Below, piece by piece: positions 36,982-45,723 of a stretch of DNA of 64,000 nucleotides. A model generated the notes under the pieces. That model made no database searches. It saw nothing but the letters and a program-made list of their open reading frames with translations, and had not been told where the DNA came from. Location: contig JAFPZK010000038.1 of NCBI GenBank assembly GCA_017417315.1, positions 1-64,000 on the forward strand, in the 5' to 3' direction. Numbering within the stretch: the first letter of the stretch is position 1; every line of letters begins with the position of its first letter. Origin of the DNA: Bacteroidales bacterium (GTDB taxonomy: Bacteria; Bacteroidota; Bacteroidia; Bacteroidales; UBA3824). A program made the translations under genes and the position numbers.

Positions 36982-37650
36982 ATGGAAAACGAAAAAGAAA
37001 CGGTAAATTATTCGGGTGTTGACATTGAGCGGCATGGCGTATTAGTGGTTTCGGACGTTAACTTCAAGGTTTACGGTTCGGAATTAGTAACGCTTGACGG
37101 GCATATCGGCAGCGGTAAGAGTTCGCTTTTTAAGACCTTGTACGGTGATTTACCCGTAAAAAAAGGTAGCGCAAAAGTTCTTGATTTTCAACTTAACGGT
37201 ATCTCAGAGCGTAAGATTCCGCAACTTCGCCGCCGTATGGGTATAGTTTTTCAGGAGTATCAACTTTTTGACAACAAAACCGTCAGCGGCAATCTTGAAT
37301 TTGTGATTGACTCACTTGGTTTTAAGCCGCCTTGTCCTAAGGACGAGTACATCAACGGCATACTCGAAAAAGTCGGCATTCCGGGCAAAGCGTCCTCGTT
37401 TACTCACATGCTTTCGGGCGGAGAGCGGCAGTCTGTTGCGGTTGCGCGTGCTATTGTCTGCAATCCTGAAATTCTTATTGCTGACGAGCCGACGGGAAAT
37501 CTCGACGAAGCCTCAGCAAAACATATTGCGGGCTTGTTGTATTCGCTTTCGCTTGAAGGTAAGTCTGTTATTGTTGCCACGCATGACGGCGGTGTTTTTA
37601 GAGATTTTCCGCACAGAGAATTTCATATCGAAGGCGGCAAACTTTTCTAA
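36982..37650 (+). CDS. ftsE: FtsE-like ABC ATPase
   Basis: A 222-residue ABC ATPase resembling FtsE, which with FtsX couples cell division to peptidoglycan hydrolysis at the inner membrane. Motifs are a Walker A variant GHIGSGKSS near residue 39, a Q-loop FQEYQLF near residue 90, signature LSGGERQSVAVARA near residue 143, Walker B ILIADEPTGNLDE near residue 165 and switch His in VATHDGG. No ftsX lies nearby; instead it starts a tight operon with a radical SAM enzyme 3 nt downstream. It could serve that system as an exporter ATPase, but FtsE is the closer resemblance. Confidence 0.85.
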   Translation: MENEKETVNYSGVDIERHGVLVVSDVNFKVYGSELVTLDGHIGSGKSSLFKTLYGDLPVKKGSAKVLDFQLNGISERKIPQLRRRMGIVFQEYQLFDNKTVSGNLEFVIDSLGFKPPCPKDEYINGILEKVGIPGKASSFTHMLSGGERQSVAVARAIVCNPEILIADEPTGNLDEASAKHIAGLLYSLSLEGKSVIVATHDGGVFRDFPHREFHIEGGKLF

Positions 37651-37653
37651 AAG

Positions 37654-38745
37654 ATGATGTTGCTTTCAAGAATAAAACATTCGGTTTTTCGGCTTTACCG
37701 CAAAAAAACTGTTCAAAGTCATCAATTAAATTATCTTTTTTGGGAATGTACTTTAAAGTGCAATCTTGACTGTCTTCATTGCGGTAGCGATTGTCTGAAA
37801 AATTCTCTTGTTAAGGATATGTCGAAAGATGATTTCTTAAAAGTTTTGGACGATATAAAAACTCATAACCTCAACGAAAATCTTTTTGTCTGCATAACGG
37901 GTGGCGAACCGCTTTTAAGGCGTGATTTAGAGACAGTAGGGCAGGAGATAAGGCGGCGGGGTTTTCGTTGGGGCATAGTAACAAATGGCGTTTTGCTTGA
38001 TAATCAGCGGTTAACCTCTCTTGTTAACGCCGGAATTTCGGCAATAAGTTTCAGTCTTGACGGTTTTGAGACCTCGCATGACAGACTTCGGAATAGGGCA
38101 GGGGCGTTTCAAAAAACGCTTTCCGCTATCAGGACGGTGAGCGCACTTTCCAAAAAAGTACCACTTAACTTTGACATCATAACTTGTGTTAACAGTTTTA
38201 ATTTCAGTGAATTAGAAAAATTTCGGGATTTTTTAATCTCCGAAGGGGTATCCTCGTGGCGGATTTTTTCGATTTTTCCCGAAGGTAGGGCAAAAAATAA
38301 TTCGGAAATTTTGGCGTTAAATCAAAAAGAATATGTATCTTTGATGACTTTTATTGCCGAGACCCGCAAGAAATTTTCAAAACAAATCCGTTTGAATTAT
38401 TCTTGTGAGGGCTTTTTAGGCGATTATGAACTTAAAGTCAGGGATTATTTTTATTTTTGCAGAGCCGGCATTAACATTGCTTCGGTTATGTGCGACGGTG
38501 GTGTTACGGGCTGTCTGAGTGTCAGGGCGGAAGACTTTATACAAGGCAACGTTTATAAAGAGAGTTTTTCAGAGATTTGGAGAGGAAAATTTTCGGTTAT
38601 GCGTCAGCGTGCTTGGGCGAAAAAAGGTCGTTGTCAGGACTGCAAAGTTTGGGACAAATGTTTAGGAAACGGACTTCATCTTCACGCTTCATTAGAAAGC
38701 GGGGCGTTGAGGTGCAATTATAATGAACTTTTTTTAAATCAATAA
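37654..38745 (+). CDS. Radical SAM enzyme of the rSAM/lipoprotein system
   Basis: A 363-residue radical SAM protein. The 4Fe-4S/SAM motif CNLDCLHC is near residue 31, with further Cys on each side; ITGGEPLLRRDL near residue 86 binds SAM; SFSLDG is near residue 130. The C-terminal third has SPASM-like cysteines (CRAG, then CDGGVTGCLS, then GRCQDCKVWDKCLG). This pattern with the following small lipoprotein matches the family pair I recall as TIGR04133/TIGR04134, whose modification is unknown. It starts 3 nt after ftsE, and the lipoprotein ATG follows 6 nt after its stop. Confidence 0.88.
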   Translation: MMLLSRIKHSVFRLYRKKTVQSHQLNYLFWECTLKCNLDCLHCGSDCLKNSLVKDMSKDDFLKVLDDIKTHNLNENLFVCITGGEPLLRRDLETVGQEIRRRGFRWGIVTNGVLLDNQRLTSLVNAGISAISFSLDGFETSHDRLRNRAGAFQKTLSAIRTVSALSKKVPLNFDIITCVNSFNFSELEKFRDFLISEGVSSWRIFSIFPEGRAKNNSEILALNQKEYVSLMTFIAETRKKFSKQIRLNYSCEGFLGDYELKVRDYFYFCRAGINIASVMCDGGVTGCLSVRAEDFIQGNVYKESFSEIWRGKFSVMRQRAWAKKGRCQDCKVWDKCLGNGLHLHASLESGALRCNYNELFLNQ

Positions 38746-38751
38746 TTGACT

Positions 38752-39132
38752 ATGAAAAACAAATTTAATGTTACATGGAAAAAAATTCTCGGCTCTGTGT
38801 TAGGCTTTTTCGGTATCGGCGCGTTGACGGCTTGTTACGGTGTTGACGAAGGCAGATTTAGAGAAGGCAACGTTGTTTACGGCAACGTTACAAACGAGAG
38901 CGGCGAAATGTTGAGTGGGATAAAAGTTTCAACAAACGAAGGTAGTTTGTTGACGACTTTTACAAAGGACGGTTATTTTTCGTTGACCTTGCCTGATTCG
39001 GTACAGAGTTGTACTGTTTATTTTGAGGACGTTGACGGCGAAAATAACGGCTCATATCGGAAAGATTCCGTAAAAGTGGACTTTAAAATATCAGATGTTC
39101 ATAACGAAAATATTACCTTGAAAAAGAAGTAA
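38752..39132 (+). CDS. rSAM-associated small lipoprotein
   Basis: A 126-residue lipoprotein encoded directly after the radical SAM gene and probably its substrate or partner. A basic N-terminus and hydrophobic core (residues about 12-25) end in a lipobox GALTAC, with the lipidated Cys followed by YG. The mature part has a carboxypeptidase-regulatory-like beta sandwich (VVYGNVTNESGEMLSGIKVS near residue 41, then TFTKDGYFSLTLP near residue 65). ATG 38752 was chosen over a TTG two codons upstream. The next gene starts 1 nt after its stop. Confidence 0.85.
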   Translation: MKNKFNVTWKKILGSVLGFFGIGALTACYGVDEGRFREGNVVYGNVTNESGEMLSGIKVSTNEGSLLTTFTKDGYFSLTLPDSVQSCTVYFEDVDGENNGSYRKDSVKVDFKISDVHNENITLKKK

Positions 39133-39133
39133 G

Positions 39134-39946
39134 ATGGAAACTAACAATTCAAAAACTTTGTCGGGCTTTAAGGCGGCGGTTTCACTGATTCTTGACGGCG
39201 ATACTTCTGCCGGTTTGGAGCAGTTGGAAGCGGTTGAGGGTCAGGAGATTTTCAAAAACATGGTGAAAGCGGAAATCGCCTATTACAGGGACGATTTGAA
39301 AAACGCTATGTATTATGACGAGCATGCCTTATCCTCTGACAGTCAGTGGTATGACCCTTTGATAACGGTTCAGCATTTGCGGGCGTATGTTTATGCGGCA
39401 AAAAAGTTGGGCAGTATCAGCCGTGCGAAAGAGTTTTTGGATTATTATATTTCGGTAAAGCGCAGTGAGTATGACATTGTCGGGGTAAGACCTTTCAACG
39501 ATGTTTATTATAATGCGATGCGGCGTCTTGATAATCAGAAGGCGCATGATGAGCCGCCGAAGGTTAAACTTCTCACGAAAGAGACAGCCAAAGGGGACGT
39601 TATATTTTTTTCTGAGGGAGTCTCTAATGACGCGATGATGGCACAGGCGGCAACGATGGCCTTAAATTCGATGTGGAATGTAGTTGCCACGGATAAGGTT
39701 ATCAGCATTTATGAAAAATATGCTCAGTATATAACCTTAGACACACATCATCTTTGGGCGGCACGCAATTATATCAAGATGAACAATCTTGAAAAAGCGG
39801 AAGAAGCCGTACTTAGAGTTGTTGAACTTTGGAAACCGTCAGAATGTTTTCAGGTTTTGCCGATGAAGTTTTTTATTTTCAAGGATTTGACGGAATTTTT
39901 GTCGGCAGAGTTAAAGGAAAAAATTTTAAAAATGAAGAAAAGGTAG
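39134..39946 (+). CDS. Helical-repeat (TPR-like) cytoplasmic protein in the rSAM operon
   Basis: A 270-residue soluble protein without signal peptide or membrane segment. It is almost wholly helical; paired helices such as AEIAYYRDDLKNAMYYDEHA near residue 46 and WAARNYIKMNNLEKAEEAVL near residue 208 look like degenerate TPR units. I do not recognise the family. It starts 1 nt after the lipoprotein stop, so it belongs to the same transcript and may be a scaffold for the radical SAM system. The role is inferred from position only. Confidence 0.75.
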   Translation: METNNSKTLSGFKAAVSLILDGDTSAGLEQLEAVEGQEIFKNMVKAEIAYYRDDLKNAMYYDEHALSSDSQWYDPLITVQHLRAYVYAAKKLGSISRAKEFLDYYISVKRSEYDIVGVRPFNDVYYNAMRRLDNQKAHDEPPKVKLLTKETAKGDVIFFSEGVSNDAMMAQAATMALNSMWNVVATDKVISIYEKYAQYITLDTHHLWAARNYIKMNNLEKAEEAVLRVVELWKPSECFQVLPMKFFIFKDLTEFLSAELKEKILKMKKR

Positions 39947-39961
39947 AGATGTTCTGATAAA

Positions 39962-40010
39962 TACCGTGGGTTTACACCCACGGCTATTATGTATCACCCC
40001 TCCGGGGTTT
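39962..40010. repeat. REP-like double hairpin
   Basis: Two adjacent palindromes in a gap between convergent genes: CCGTGGG-TTTACA-CCCACGG at 39964-39983 and ACCCCTCCGGGGT at 39996-40008. This resembles the dispersed REP-type elements mobilised by REP-associated tyrosine transposases in Bacteroidota. Only one copy is seen in the window. It may also terminate both transcripts. Confidence 0.65.
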
Positions 40011-40062
40011 GGTTTGAAGAAGGCTATATGAAATTAAGTCCTGAAATGCCTAAAACCTTTAA

Positions 40063-40992
40063 CTAACTGAAAATCACCGTACAAGCGATATATGCTGCAT
40101 AAATGCAGACTAACGTTACGCCTTCCCATCTTTCGAGGGTGTGCTTTGTTGACAGGAAAAACCACAGCAGTCCTGAAAGTGCTACCATGACGATATAATC
40201 TGTCAAAAATCCGACGTTAGTGCCTTCTATCGGACATATTGAAGCCGAAATTCCGACAACGCAAAGAATATTAAAAATTGCACTTCCGACAACGTTTCCG
40301 ATTGCCATATCCGTCTGACCTTTTTTAGCTGCTGCCACCGACGAGAAAAGTTCCGGCAAAGACGTGCCTACTGCGACAATAGTCAAACCGATAACCCTGT
40401 CTGAAACGCCTAATGCGCGGGCGATGTTTGAAGCACCTTCAACTAATTTGTCAGAACCGAAAACCAAAGCCGCAAACGACAAAATAATGACAATCACTGC
40501 TTTCCAAATTGCCATTGGTTCTTTGTCATCTTCTTCCTGAGTTTGAGCGGGATAATTTTTTATTTCCCAAATTATGAACGCAACTAATATGCAAAAACCG
40601 ATAATGCCAGCAATTCTGCTGATTGTTCCCGACATTGCTATTGCGACAAAAAGTCCCGAAACTAAAAGCATAAACGGCATGTCGACTTTCAGCGTAAGGG
40701 GTTGAGCCGCACATTCTTTTACTATTGCCGCAACGCCGAGAATCAGCGCGATGTTAGCGATGTTGCTTCCCACAACGTTTCCGATTGCGATTCCCGATGA
40801 GCCGCTCAGAGCCGCCTGAATGCTCACTAAAAGTTCCGGCGATGAGGTTCCGAAACCGACTATTGTCAAGCCGATAACCATCGGCGAAATTTTGGCGCGT
40901 TTTGCTATCGAAACTGCACCGTCAACAAGGAAGTCGCCGCCCTTTATCAGCAGCACAAATCCTATCAAAACATATAAAATATCTAACCACAT
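40063..40992 (-). CDS. Calcium/sodium antiporter (YrbG-like CaCA family)
   Basis: A 309-residue inner-membrane exchanger with ten hydrophobic segments in two inverted repeats. The alpha-1 motif reads GFGTSSPELLVS near residue 46 with GNVVGSNIANI near residue 75; alpha-2 reads AVGTSLPELFSS near residue 206 with GNVVGSAIFNIL near residue 232. The two Glu in these motifs bind cation. Length and motifs match bacterial YrbG-type K+-dependent or Ca2+/Na+ exchangers. It starts 9 nt after the PorE-like gene and is probably cotranscribed. Confidence 0.93.
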   Translation of the reverse strand: MWLDILYVLIGFVLLIKGGDFLVDGAVSIAKRAKISPMVIGLTIVGFGTSSPELLVSIQAALSGSSGIAIGNVVGSNIANIALILGVAAIVKECAAQPLTLKVDMPFMLLVSGLFVAIAMSGTISRIAGIIGFCILVAFIIWEIKNYPAQTQEEDDKEPMAIWKAVIVIILSFAALVFGSDKLVEGASNIARALGVSDRVIGLTIVAVGTSLPELFSSVAAAKKGQTDMAIGNVVGSAIFNILCVVGISASICPIEGTNVGFLTDYIVMVALSGLLWFFLSTKHTLERWEGVTLVCIYAAYIACTVIFS

Positions 40993-41001
40993 GTTTATTA
41001 A

Positions 41002-42975
41002 TTATTTTTCTTTTTTTACGCTTAAAACTATTTCCACTCTGCGGTTCAACGCCCTGCCTTTTGAAGTTTCGTTTGATGCCATAGGCACGGCTTTCCCGAA
41101 AGCCTTAAAAGTCAAACGTTTGGAGTCTATACCTGCCGTTATCAAAAAATTGATGACCGTCCGGCACCGTCTTTCGCTCAAAACCATATTGTCTTCCTCC
41201 GACCCGATAGCGTCAGTGTGTCCCAAAATTTCAATGTCGTATTGCGAGTATTCGTCCAAAAACATCGAAAGTTGGTGCAAATATGCTTTTGCGGTTTCCG
41301 TCAGTTTTGCAGAATTAAAGTCGAAGTTTACGTTTTTTAGTTCGTAAGGCACGCCCGTTTTTATTTTATCAAGTTTTACGTCTTCGATTGTCGGCGGAAC
41401 ATAATTTCCGGTGTCGGGGCGGAAAAATTTAACGTCGTAGAAAAAGCCTTTTTTCTTGATTGTCAGCATATAATCTTCGTCTTTGCCGACAGAGGTTGTA
41501 ACGGCGTATTCTCCTGTTTTTGAATCTGTTACGCTGTGAGAAATTTCGTATGATTTCAGTCCCGTGAGGTCAACGTCAACTCCCGGAACGGGTTTTCCGT
41601 CTTCGTCCGTAATTTTGCCTTTTATTAATAGGACTTGATTCGGAGCGGCTTTTTCTGAAAGCCCCGAACAATAAATGTCCCAACCGCCTTCACCGCTTAA
41701 AAGCATTGACGAAAAATAAATGCGTTTGCCGTCTGCGCTGACGATGTATGCGACTTCATCTTTCTCAGTATTAAGCGGATAGCCGGCATTTTCGGGTTTT
41801 GAGAACGAGCCGTTGTCATCGGCTTTGGAATAAAAAATGTCGAAACCGCCTACTCCGCCGTGTCCGTTTGAAGAGAAATAAAGCGTTTTGCCATCGCAGT
41901 GGATAAACGGCGTTTTTTCGTCAAATTCGGTGTTGATGTCCGCACCGAGGTTTATTGGCGCACTCCAAAGTGAATCTTGATGTTTGCGGACGATTTTGTA
42001 AATGTCGTAACCGCCATAGCCGCCCGGACGGTTTGAAGAAAAATATAGTACGTTTCCCGTTGCGTCAACGGAGGGCTGACCTTCAAAATATTCCGTGTTG
42101 ACAGTGTTCGGCAGTTTTATCAGCGGTTGCCATATACCTTTGACGTTTTTGGAATAATAAATATCGCAATTATCATAATTACAGATAGTTATGTACATTA
42201 TGCGGTTGTCTATTGTCAGAGTTGTGCCGCCTTGAATTTTTCCCGTGTTAAACGGTGTTGTCATTCTTTCGCCTTTTGAAAACTCTTCTGTACCGTTTTC
42301 CGCACCTGTGTTTTGACTTATCATAAGTTCTTCGACAAATTCGCCGGAGCGTTTTTCTGAACGTTTTGAGTAAAGCAAAATTGACCCGTCGTGAGAAATC
42401 AGCGGCAAAAATTCATCGTCTTTTGTCGAGACGTTTTTAAGCATTTTCGGGTCGAATTTTATCGGGTGGCTGATTAAATAGAAATATTCTTCAATCATTT
42501 TCATGCGTTTTCCGGCGGCTTTGCGGCATGACGGCGCGGCATTTTCCGAGGAGAGAAAAAGTTGAAAAAAGGCTTTTGATTTTTCGTAATTGCGGCAGAG
42601 GTAATAGCCTTCTCCGAGCAGATAGGCAGCGCGGCAACTGTCATAACTGTCGCAGTTTCCGAAACTTAGAGTTAAATATTCGATTGCGGTTTTGGCATAT
42701 TCAAGCGAGACTTTTGACTGAAACCTCATAGCGGCGTCTTTTGCCTTTTCCAAATTGTATTTTCCGAGGATTAAGGTTGCCGGAAAATAATTCGGGTTGT
42801 TTTTTGCGATTTCAGTCAGAAACCTTATGCTCAAATCCTTGTTTTGCCGCATTAATGCTTCTGCATCGTTGAATTTGTTGTTCAACTCCTTGTTTTTCGG
42901 TAGTTTACAGTTTTGAGCCGTTGCTGAGATTGTCATTGTCAACAAAAAAAATATGAAAACAGATAACAGCCGCAT
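41002..42975 (-). CDS. PorE-like OmpA family protein (TPR, PD40 propeller, CRD, OmpA)
   Basis: A 657-residue exported protein with signal peptide (MRLLSVFIFFLLTMTISATA). Domain order: TPR-like helices (residues about 25-170); a WD40/PD40 beta-propeller (about 185-450) with repeated LYFSSNRPGGYGGYDIY-type blades; a carboxypeptidase regulatory-like domain (about 455-530); and a C-terminal OmpA domain (about 545-657; NVDFNSAKL replaced by NFDFNSAKL, GHTDAIGSEEDN, LSERR). This is the architecture of PorE, a periplasmic T9SS component that binds peptidoglycan, but Bacteroidota also have paralogs. ATG 42975 starts the signal peptide; the upstream ATG adds eight residues. Confidence 0.88.
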   Translation of the reverse strand: MRLLSVFIFFLLTMTISATAQNCKLPKNKELNNKFNDAEALMRQNKDLSIRFLTEIAKNNPNYFPATLILGKYNLEKAKDAAMRFQSKVSLEYAKTAIEYLTLSFGNCDSYDSCRAAYLLGEGYYLCRNYEKSKAFFQLFLSSENAAPSCRKAAGKRMKMIEEYFYLISHPIKFDPKMLKNVSTKDDEFLPLISHDGSILLYSKRSEKRSGEFVEELMISQNTGAENGTEEFSKGERMTTPFNTGKIQGGTTLTIDNRIMYITICNYDNCDIYYSKNVKGIWQPLIKLPNTVNTEYFEGQPSVDATGNVLYFSSNRPGGYGGYDIYKIVRKHQDSLWSAPINLGADINTEFDEKTPFIHCDGKTLYFSSNGHGGVGGFDIFYSKADDNGSFSKPENAGYPLNTEKDEVAYIVSADGKRIYFSSMLLSGEGGWDIYCSGLSEKAAPNQVLLIKGKITDEDGKPVPGVDVDLTGLKSYEISHSVTDSKTGEYAVTTSVGKDEDYMLTIKKKGFFYDVKFFRPDTGNYVPPTIEDVKLDKIKTGVPYELKNVNFDFNSAKLTETAKAYLHQLSMFLDEYSQYDIEILGHTDAIGSEEDNMVLSERRCRTVINFLITAGIDSKRLTFKAFGKAVPMASNETSKGRALNRRVEIVLSVKKEK

Positions 42976-43021
42976 AATTTTTTTTGCAAAAATAAACAAA
43001 AATACCGGCTTGGCAAAATTT

Positions 43022-43681
43022 TTAGTTTTTGTTTTTTCTATGTTTTATTAAATTAATAAAGTTTAAAATTAGTAATATACAGCAAATCGCAACATTTATC
43101 GCTGTGATTTTGTTTGTCCAAGAGTTGAAAACAACGATTTGGTCATCGGGTTCGGGATTCCAAAAATCCTCAATGGAAAATATGATTTTCTCTCCATCTA
43201 TTGCTGCCATATTGTCAATAAATGCTGAATCGAGTGCTTTTGGTTTCCCATTGGTATATTCAAAAGTCCAATAGTCTTCGGGAATTAAAAAATGACGTTT
43301 TGTTATTTCTCCTTTGTTGTATTTAAGGACTTGATTACATTTACCGTCTATATTATAAATTTTTACTGTTCCGTCAATGGTGTCGTTCAAGTAATGTATT
43401 TCCGTAGCCTTGGTTTGTAAACTGTCGCCTTGAAATTCTACGAGCCAACCGTTACGTTTGTTATTTTCAAAATTCATAACACAACTTAAATTTTGCTGAT
43501 TTTTCCAGCGGTCAAGAAACACCCAAAAACCGTGTTTGTCGTTTTCTGCATTTTGGGTCTGACCAAAAGCCCTGACGGTATCACTTTTATAATATGTGCA
43601 ATACCGTCCGGGGGCTATTCTGTTGCCAAGGGTTGAAATCAACAAAATTAACAATATGCCGATGATGTTAATTAGTTTCAT
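43022..43681 (-). CDS. Membrane protein overlapping an orphan toxin; possible immunity protein
   Basis: A 219-residue protein with a hydrophobic N-terminus (residues about 3-20) and one transmembrane helix near the C-terminus (about 190-212), leaving a mostly soluble middle with MORN-like turns (NKRNGWLVEF near residue 73, then NDTIDGTVKIYN). No family was recognised. Its ATG overlaps the stop of the upstream toxin-like gene by 4 nt, the usual placement of an immunity gene for a polymorphic toxin. That role is inferred from context. The region is AT-rich. Confidence 0.6.
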   Translation of the reverse strand: MKLINIIGILLILLISTLGNRIAPGRYCTYYKSDTVRAFGQTQNAENDKHGFWVFLDRWKNQQNLSCVMNFENNKRNGWLVEFQGDSLQTKATEIHYLNDTIDGTVKIYNIDGKCNQVLKYNKGEITKRHFLIPEDYWTFEYTNGKPKALDSAFIDNMAAIDGEKIIFSIEDFWNPEPDDQIVVFNSWTNKITAINVAICCILLILNFINLIKHRKNKN

Positions 43682-44742
43682 AATGCCATTTGAGATTTAT
43701 GATGCTTTAATGCTTTTTGAAAGATGCTTGATGAAATACCTGCATTTGACAATGCTAATTGAAGTTCTGTCAAATATTTATTCATTCTTTGACATTTCCC
43801 TTGTAAAAATAATTTATGATCAAGTTCCCCTCTATCACCTCTGTCTTCCAAGGATTTATTTAACGCATTGAGCCAATTTTCACTGTTATTATCTTTCCAC
43901 AATTCAACAATTTCAATTCTATTGTGAATAAACAATTCATGTCCGATTGTTATTGCTAAATTTGTAATTTGTTCATTAATTGGTAATTTTGTCAATTCTT
44001 CTGGAAAAAATTTTATAATAATTCTCCATGATAGTAAATTATGATTTTCTTGTTTTATGTATTTATTAAATTGACTGCGAGACATTACAGCGTTAGCACC
44101 ATTATAACGCAATTTTATGCTTGCATTTGCAAGAGTACCACGACCTTTTATTGTATCATATTCAATAAAAAACAATGCGTTGACATTATCTTCAAATAAT
44201 TTTTCAACCATTTGAAACTGTTTTGTGTTTCTTGCCAATTCAAACGCTTTTTTTAATGAATAAGCAATAATATGGTCTGCTGTCAAAGTAATAGTGGCAG
44301 AACCAGAGTCTTCAAATGTAGCCTCTTGTATTTCGCTCGGATGAGCATGAAGATAATTTACTCCTTTGCGATTTAAGAAACCATGCGGGTCAATTTCCTT
44401 ATTTATATCTGTATTTCTATTCGGCTCTGCCTTTGCCTCCGTTGCGTTCAACAACAAATCTACCGCACCGCCTATCGCTGCATATTTAGTGGCAGTTCCT
44501 AAAAAATTTGTTTTGTTAATCAGTGCGTTTCCTCCGCCTAAAATCGCACCCATCGCGGTATTTCCGCCGAAATAGTCGCCTAAACCGCCTGCCGCAATGA
44601 CAAGCAATGTCTGTCCAAAGTTGTCCTTGTTCAAGTTTTTTCCTAATGCTTGAACACTTAAAGTTACTGCTGCGCTTTTAAGAACGCTTTTTGCAAGATT
44701 CCGCTGACGGGAATCGTTTTGTTTTGATATACAATTTATCAT
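43678..44742 (-). CDS. Orphan Rhs/polymorphic-toxin C-terminal-like protein
   Basis: A 354-residue protein resembling the end of a Bacteroidota Rhs-type toxin without the Rhs core. Residues about 45-100 are Gly/Ala-rich hydrophobic sequence (AAGGLGDYFGGNTAMGAIL), like the pre-toxin segment. The rest (about 110-354) looks like a toxin domain containing TIGHELFIH near residue 265, where H268, E269 and H273 recall metal-dependent hydrolase motifs but are spaced HExxxH, not HExxH. It has no signal peptide. It may be a displaced toxin cassette or remnant. The overlapping downstream gene may encode immunity. Confidence 0.55.
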   Translation of the reverse strand: MINCISKQNDSRQRNLAKSVLKSAAVTLSVQALGKNLNKDNFGQTLLVIAAGGLGDYFGGNTAMGAILGGGNALINKTNFLGTATKYAAIGGAVDLLLNATEAKAEPNRNTDINKEIDPHGFLNRKGVNYLHAHPSEIQEATFEDSGSATITLTADHIIAYSLKKAFELARNTKQFQMVEKLFEDNVNALFFIEYDTIKGRGTLANASIKLRYNGANAVMSRSQFNKYIKQENHNLLSWRIIIKFFPEELTKLPINEQITNLAITIGHELFIHNRIEIVELWKDNNSENWLNALNKSLEDRGDRGELDHKLFLQGKCQRMNKYLTELQLALSNAGISSSIFQKALKHHKSQMAL

Positions 44743-44777
44743 ACTAACAAAATTTTAAAAATAAAACATAATTATTA

Positions 44778-44807
44778 TTGTAATCTCACAAAATTCTCAT
44801 ATCTTTG
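44778..44807 (+). promoter_or_regulatory. Promoter TTG-N19-TATCTTTG for the XRE regulator
   Basis: TTG 44778-44780 and TATCTTTG 44800-44807 with a 19-nt spacer. It gives a long leader of about 130 nt to ATG 44942. Confidence 0.6.
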
Positions 44808-44941
44808 CGAAAAGATGAAAATTTTGATTTTGAATTACGCTGCAAAATTAATAAAAATAAAACTAAAAAACAAATAAATCTTGAATGAATTTCACAATTT
44901 GTGATTAAGAAAATTGATGTAATAAAATATAAGAGTGTCAA

Positions 44942-45577
44942 ATGATTGATTTAAAGGTAATTAAAATACTGTGTAATGAAGCAGGTATAACATTAAAAAA
45001 ATTGAGCGATAAGACAAAAATCTCTCAAACTGCTATTACTATGGCTATGCAACGCAACAGCACAACGCTTGAAACATTGGAAAAAATAGCAAAATACTTT
45101 CATGTTTCCGTTGGTGTGTTTTTCGGCGAGAAAGATATTTTTACGCCGATAAGAGATTCTTTTGAAAAATTTGACATTGAACTTCAAAAGGCAAATAATT
45201 ATGTTAATACAACTTTATTGTATTATAATCCGGAATTAAAAAATCCTGTTTCTTTGGATACGCTTGTAAGTGCATTTGAAAAATTACCGTTGGAAGCCGT
45301 AAAAATAGTTGAGTATACGATGAAGAAAGTCGTTGATAATCCTATTTATCAATATCTTATGAAATTTTCATATAACGAAATTCTTCAAATGAAACATAAC
45401 GGTATTCTTGCAGAAAATACCGTAGATTTTCTTCTTTCAACTCGAAATGCTGATTTTTTTGAAGAACAAAATCTTCTTGTTCAATTAGAAGGTGAATCAG
45501 AACCTAATTTTTGGGAAAAACTTCAAGAGGGAATTGCAGATTACAGAAAAAATCACTGTCAAAATGACGTATGTTGA
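44942..45577 (+). CDS. XRE-family transcriptional regulator
   Basis: A 211-residue protein with an N-terminal Cro/C1-type helix-turn-helix (residues about 5-60: LSDKTKISQTAITMAM, then TTLETLEKIAKYFHVSVG). A helical region of about 140 residues without a recognisable domain follows. It is divergent from the orphan toxin pair and may regulate it; that link is positional only. The sequence is AT-rich like the toxin region. Confidence 0.8.
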   Translation: MIDLKVIKILCNEAGITLKKLSDKTKISQTAITMAMQRNSTTLETLEKIAKYFHVSVGVFFGEKDIFTPIRDSFEKFDIELQKANNYVNTTLLYYNPELKNPVSLDTLVSAFEKLPLEAVKIVEYTMKKVVDNPIYQYLMKFSYNEILQMKHNGILAENTVDFLLSTRNADFFEEQNLLVQLEGESEPNFWEKLQEGIADYRKNHCQNDVC

Positions 45578-45723
45578 ACTTGTTGAGAAATAAAAATTAT
45601 CTGAAAAATTTCCAATTATCCTCATTTTTTTGTAATATTGCAGTGATTTTAGGCTCATAAAATTGTAAGAAATGCCCTAAAATATGCTATGATTTTTGCT
45701 AAAATATTAAAAATCAAATAATT

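Noticed and set aside
37307..37657. A 116-codon frame inside the ftsE-like gene
   Set aside because: It is an offset reading of the conserved ATPase region; signature and Walker B motifs are clearly in the ftsE frame.
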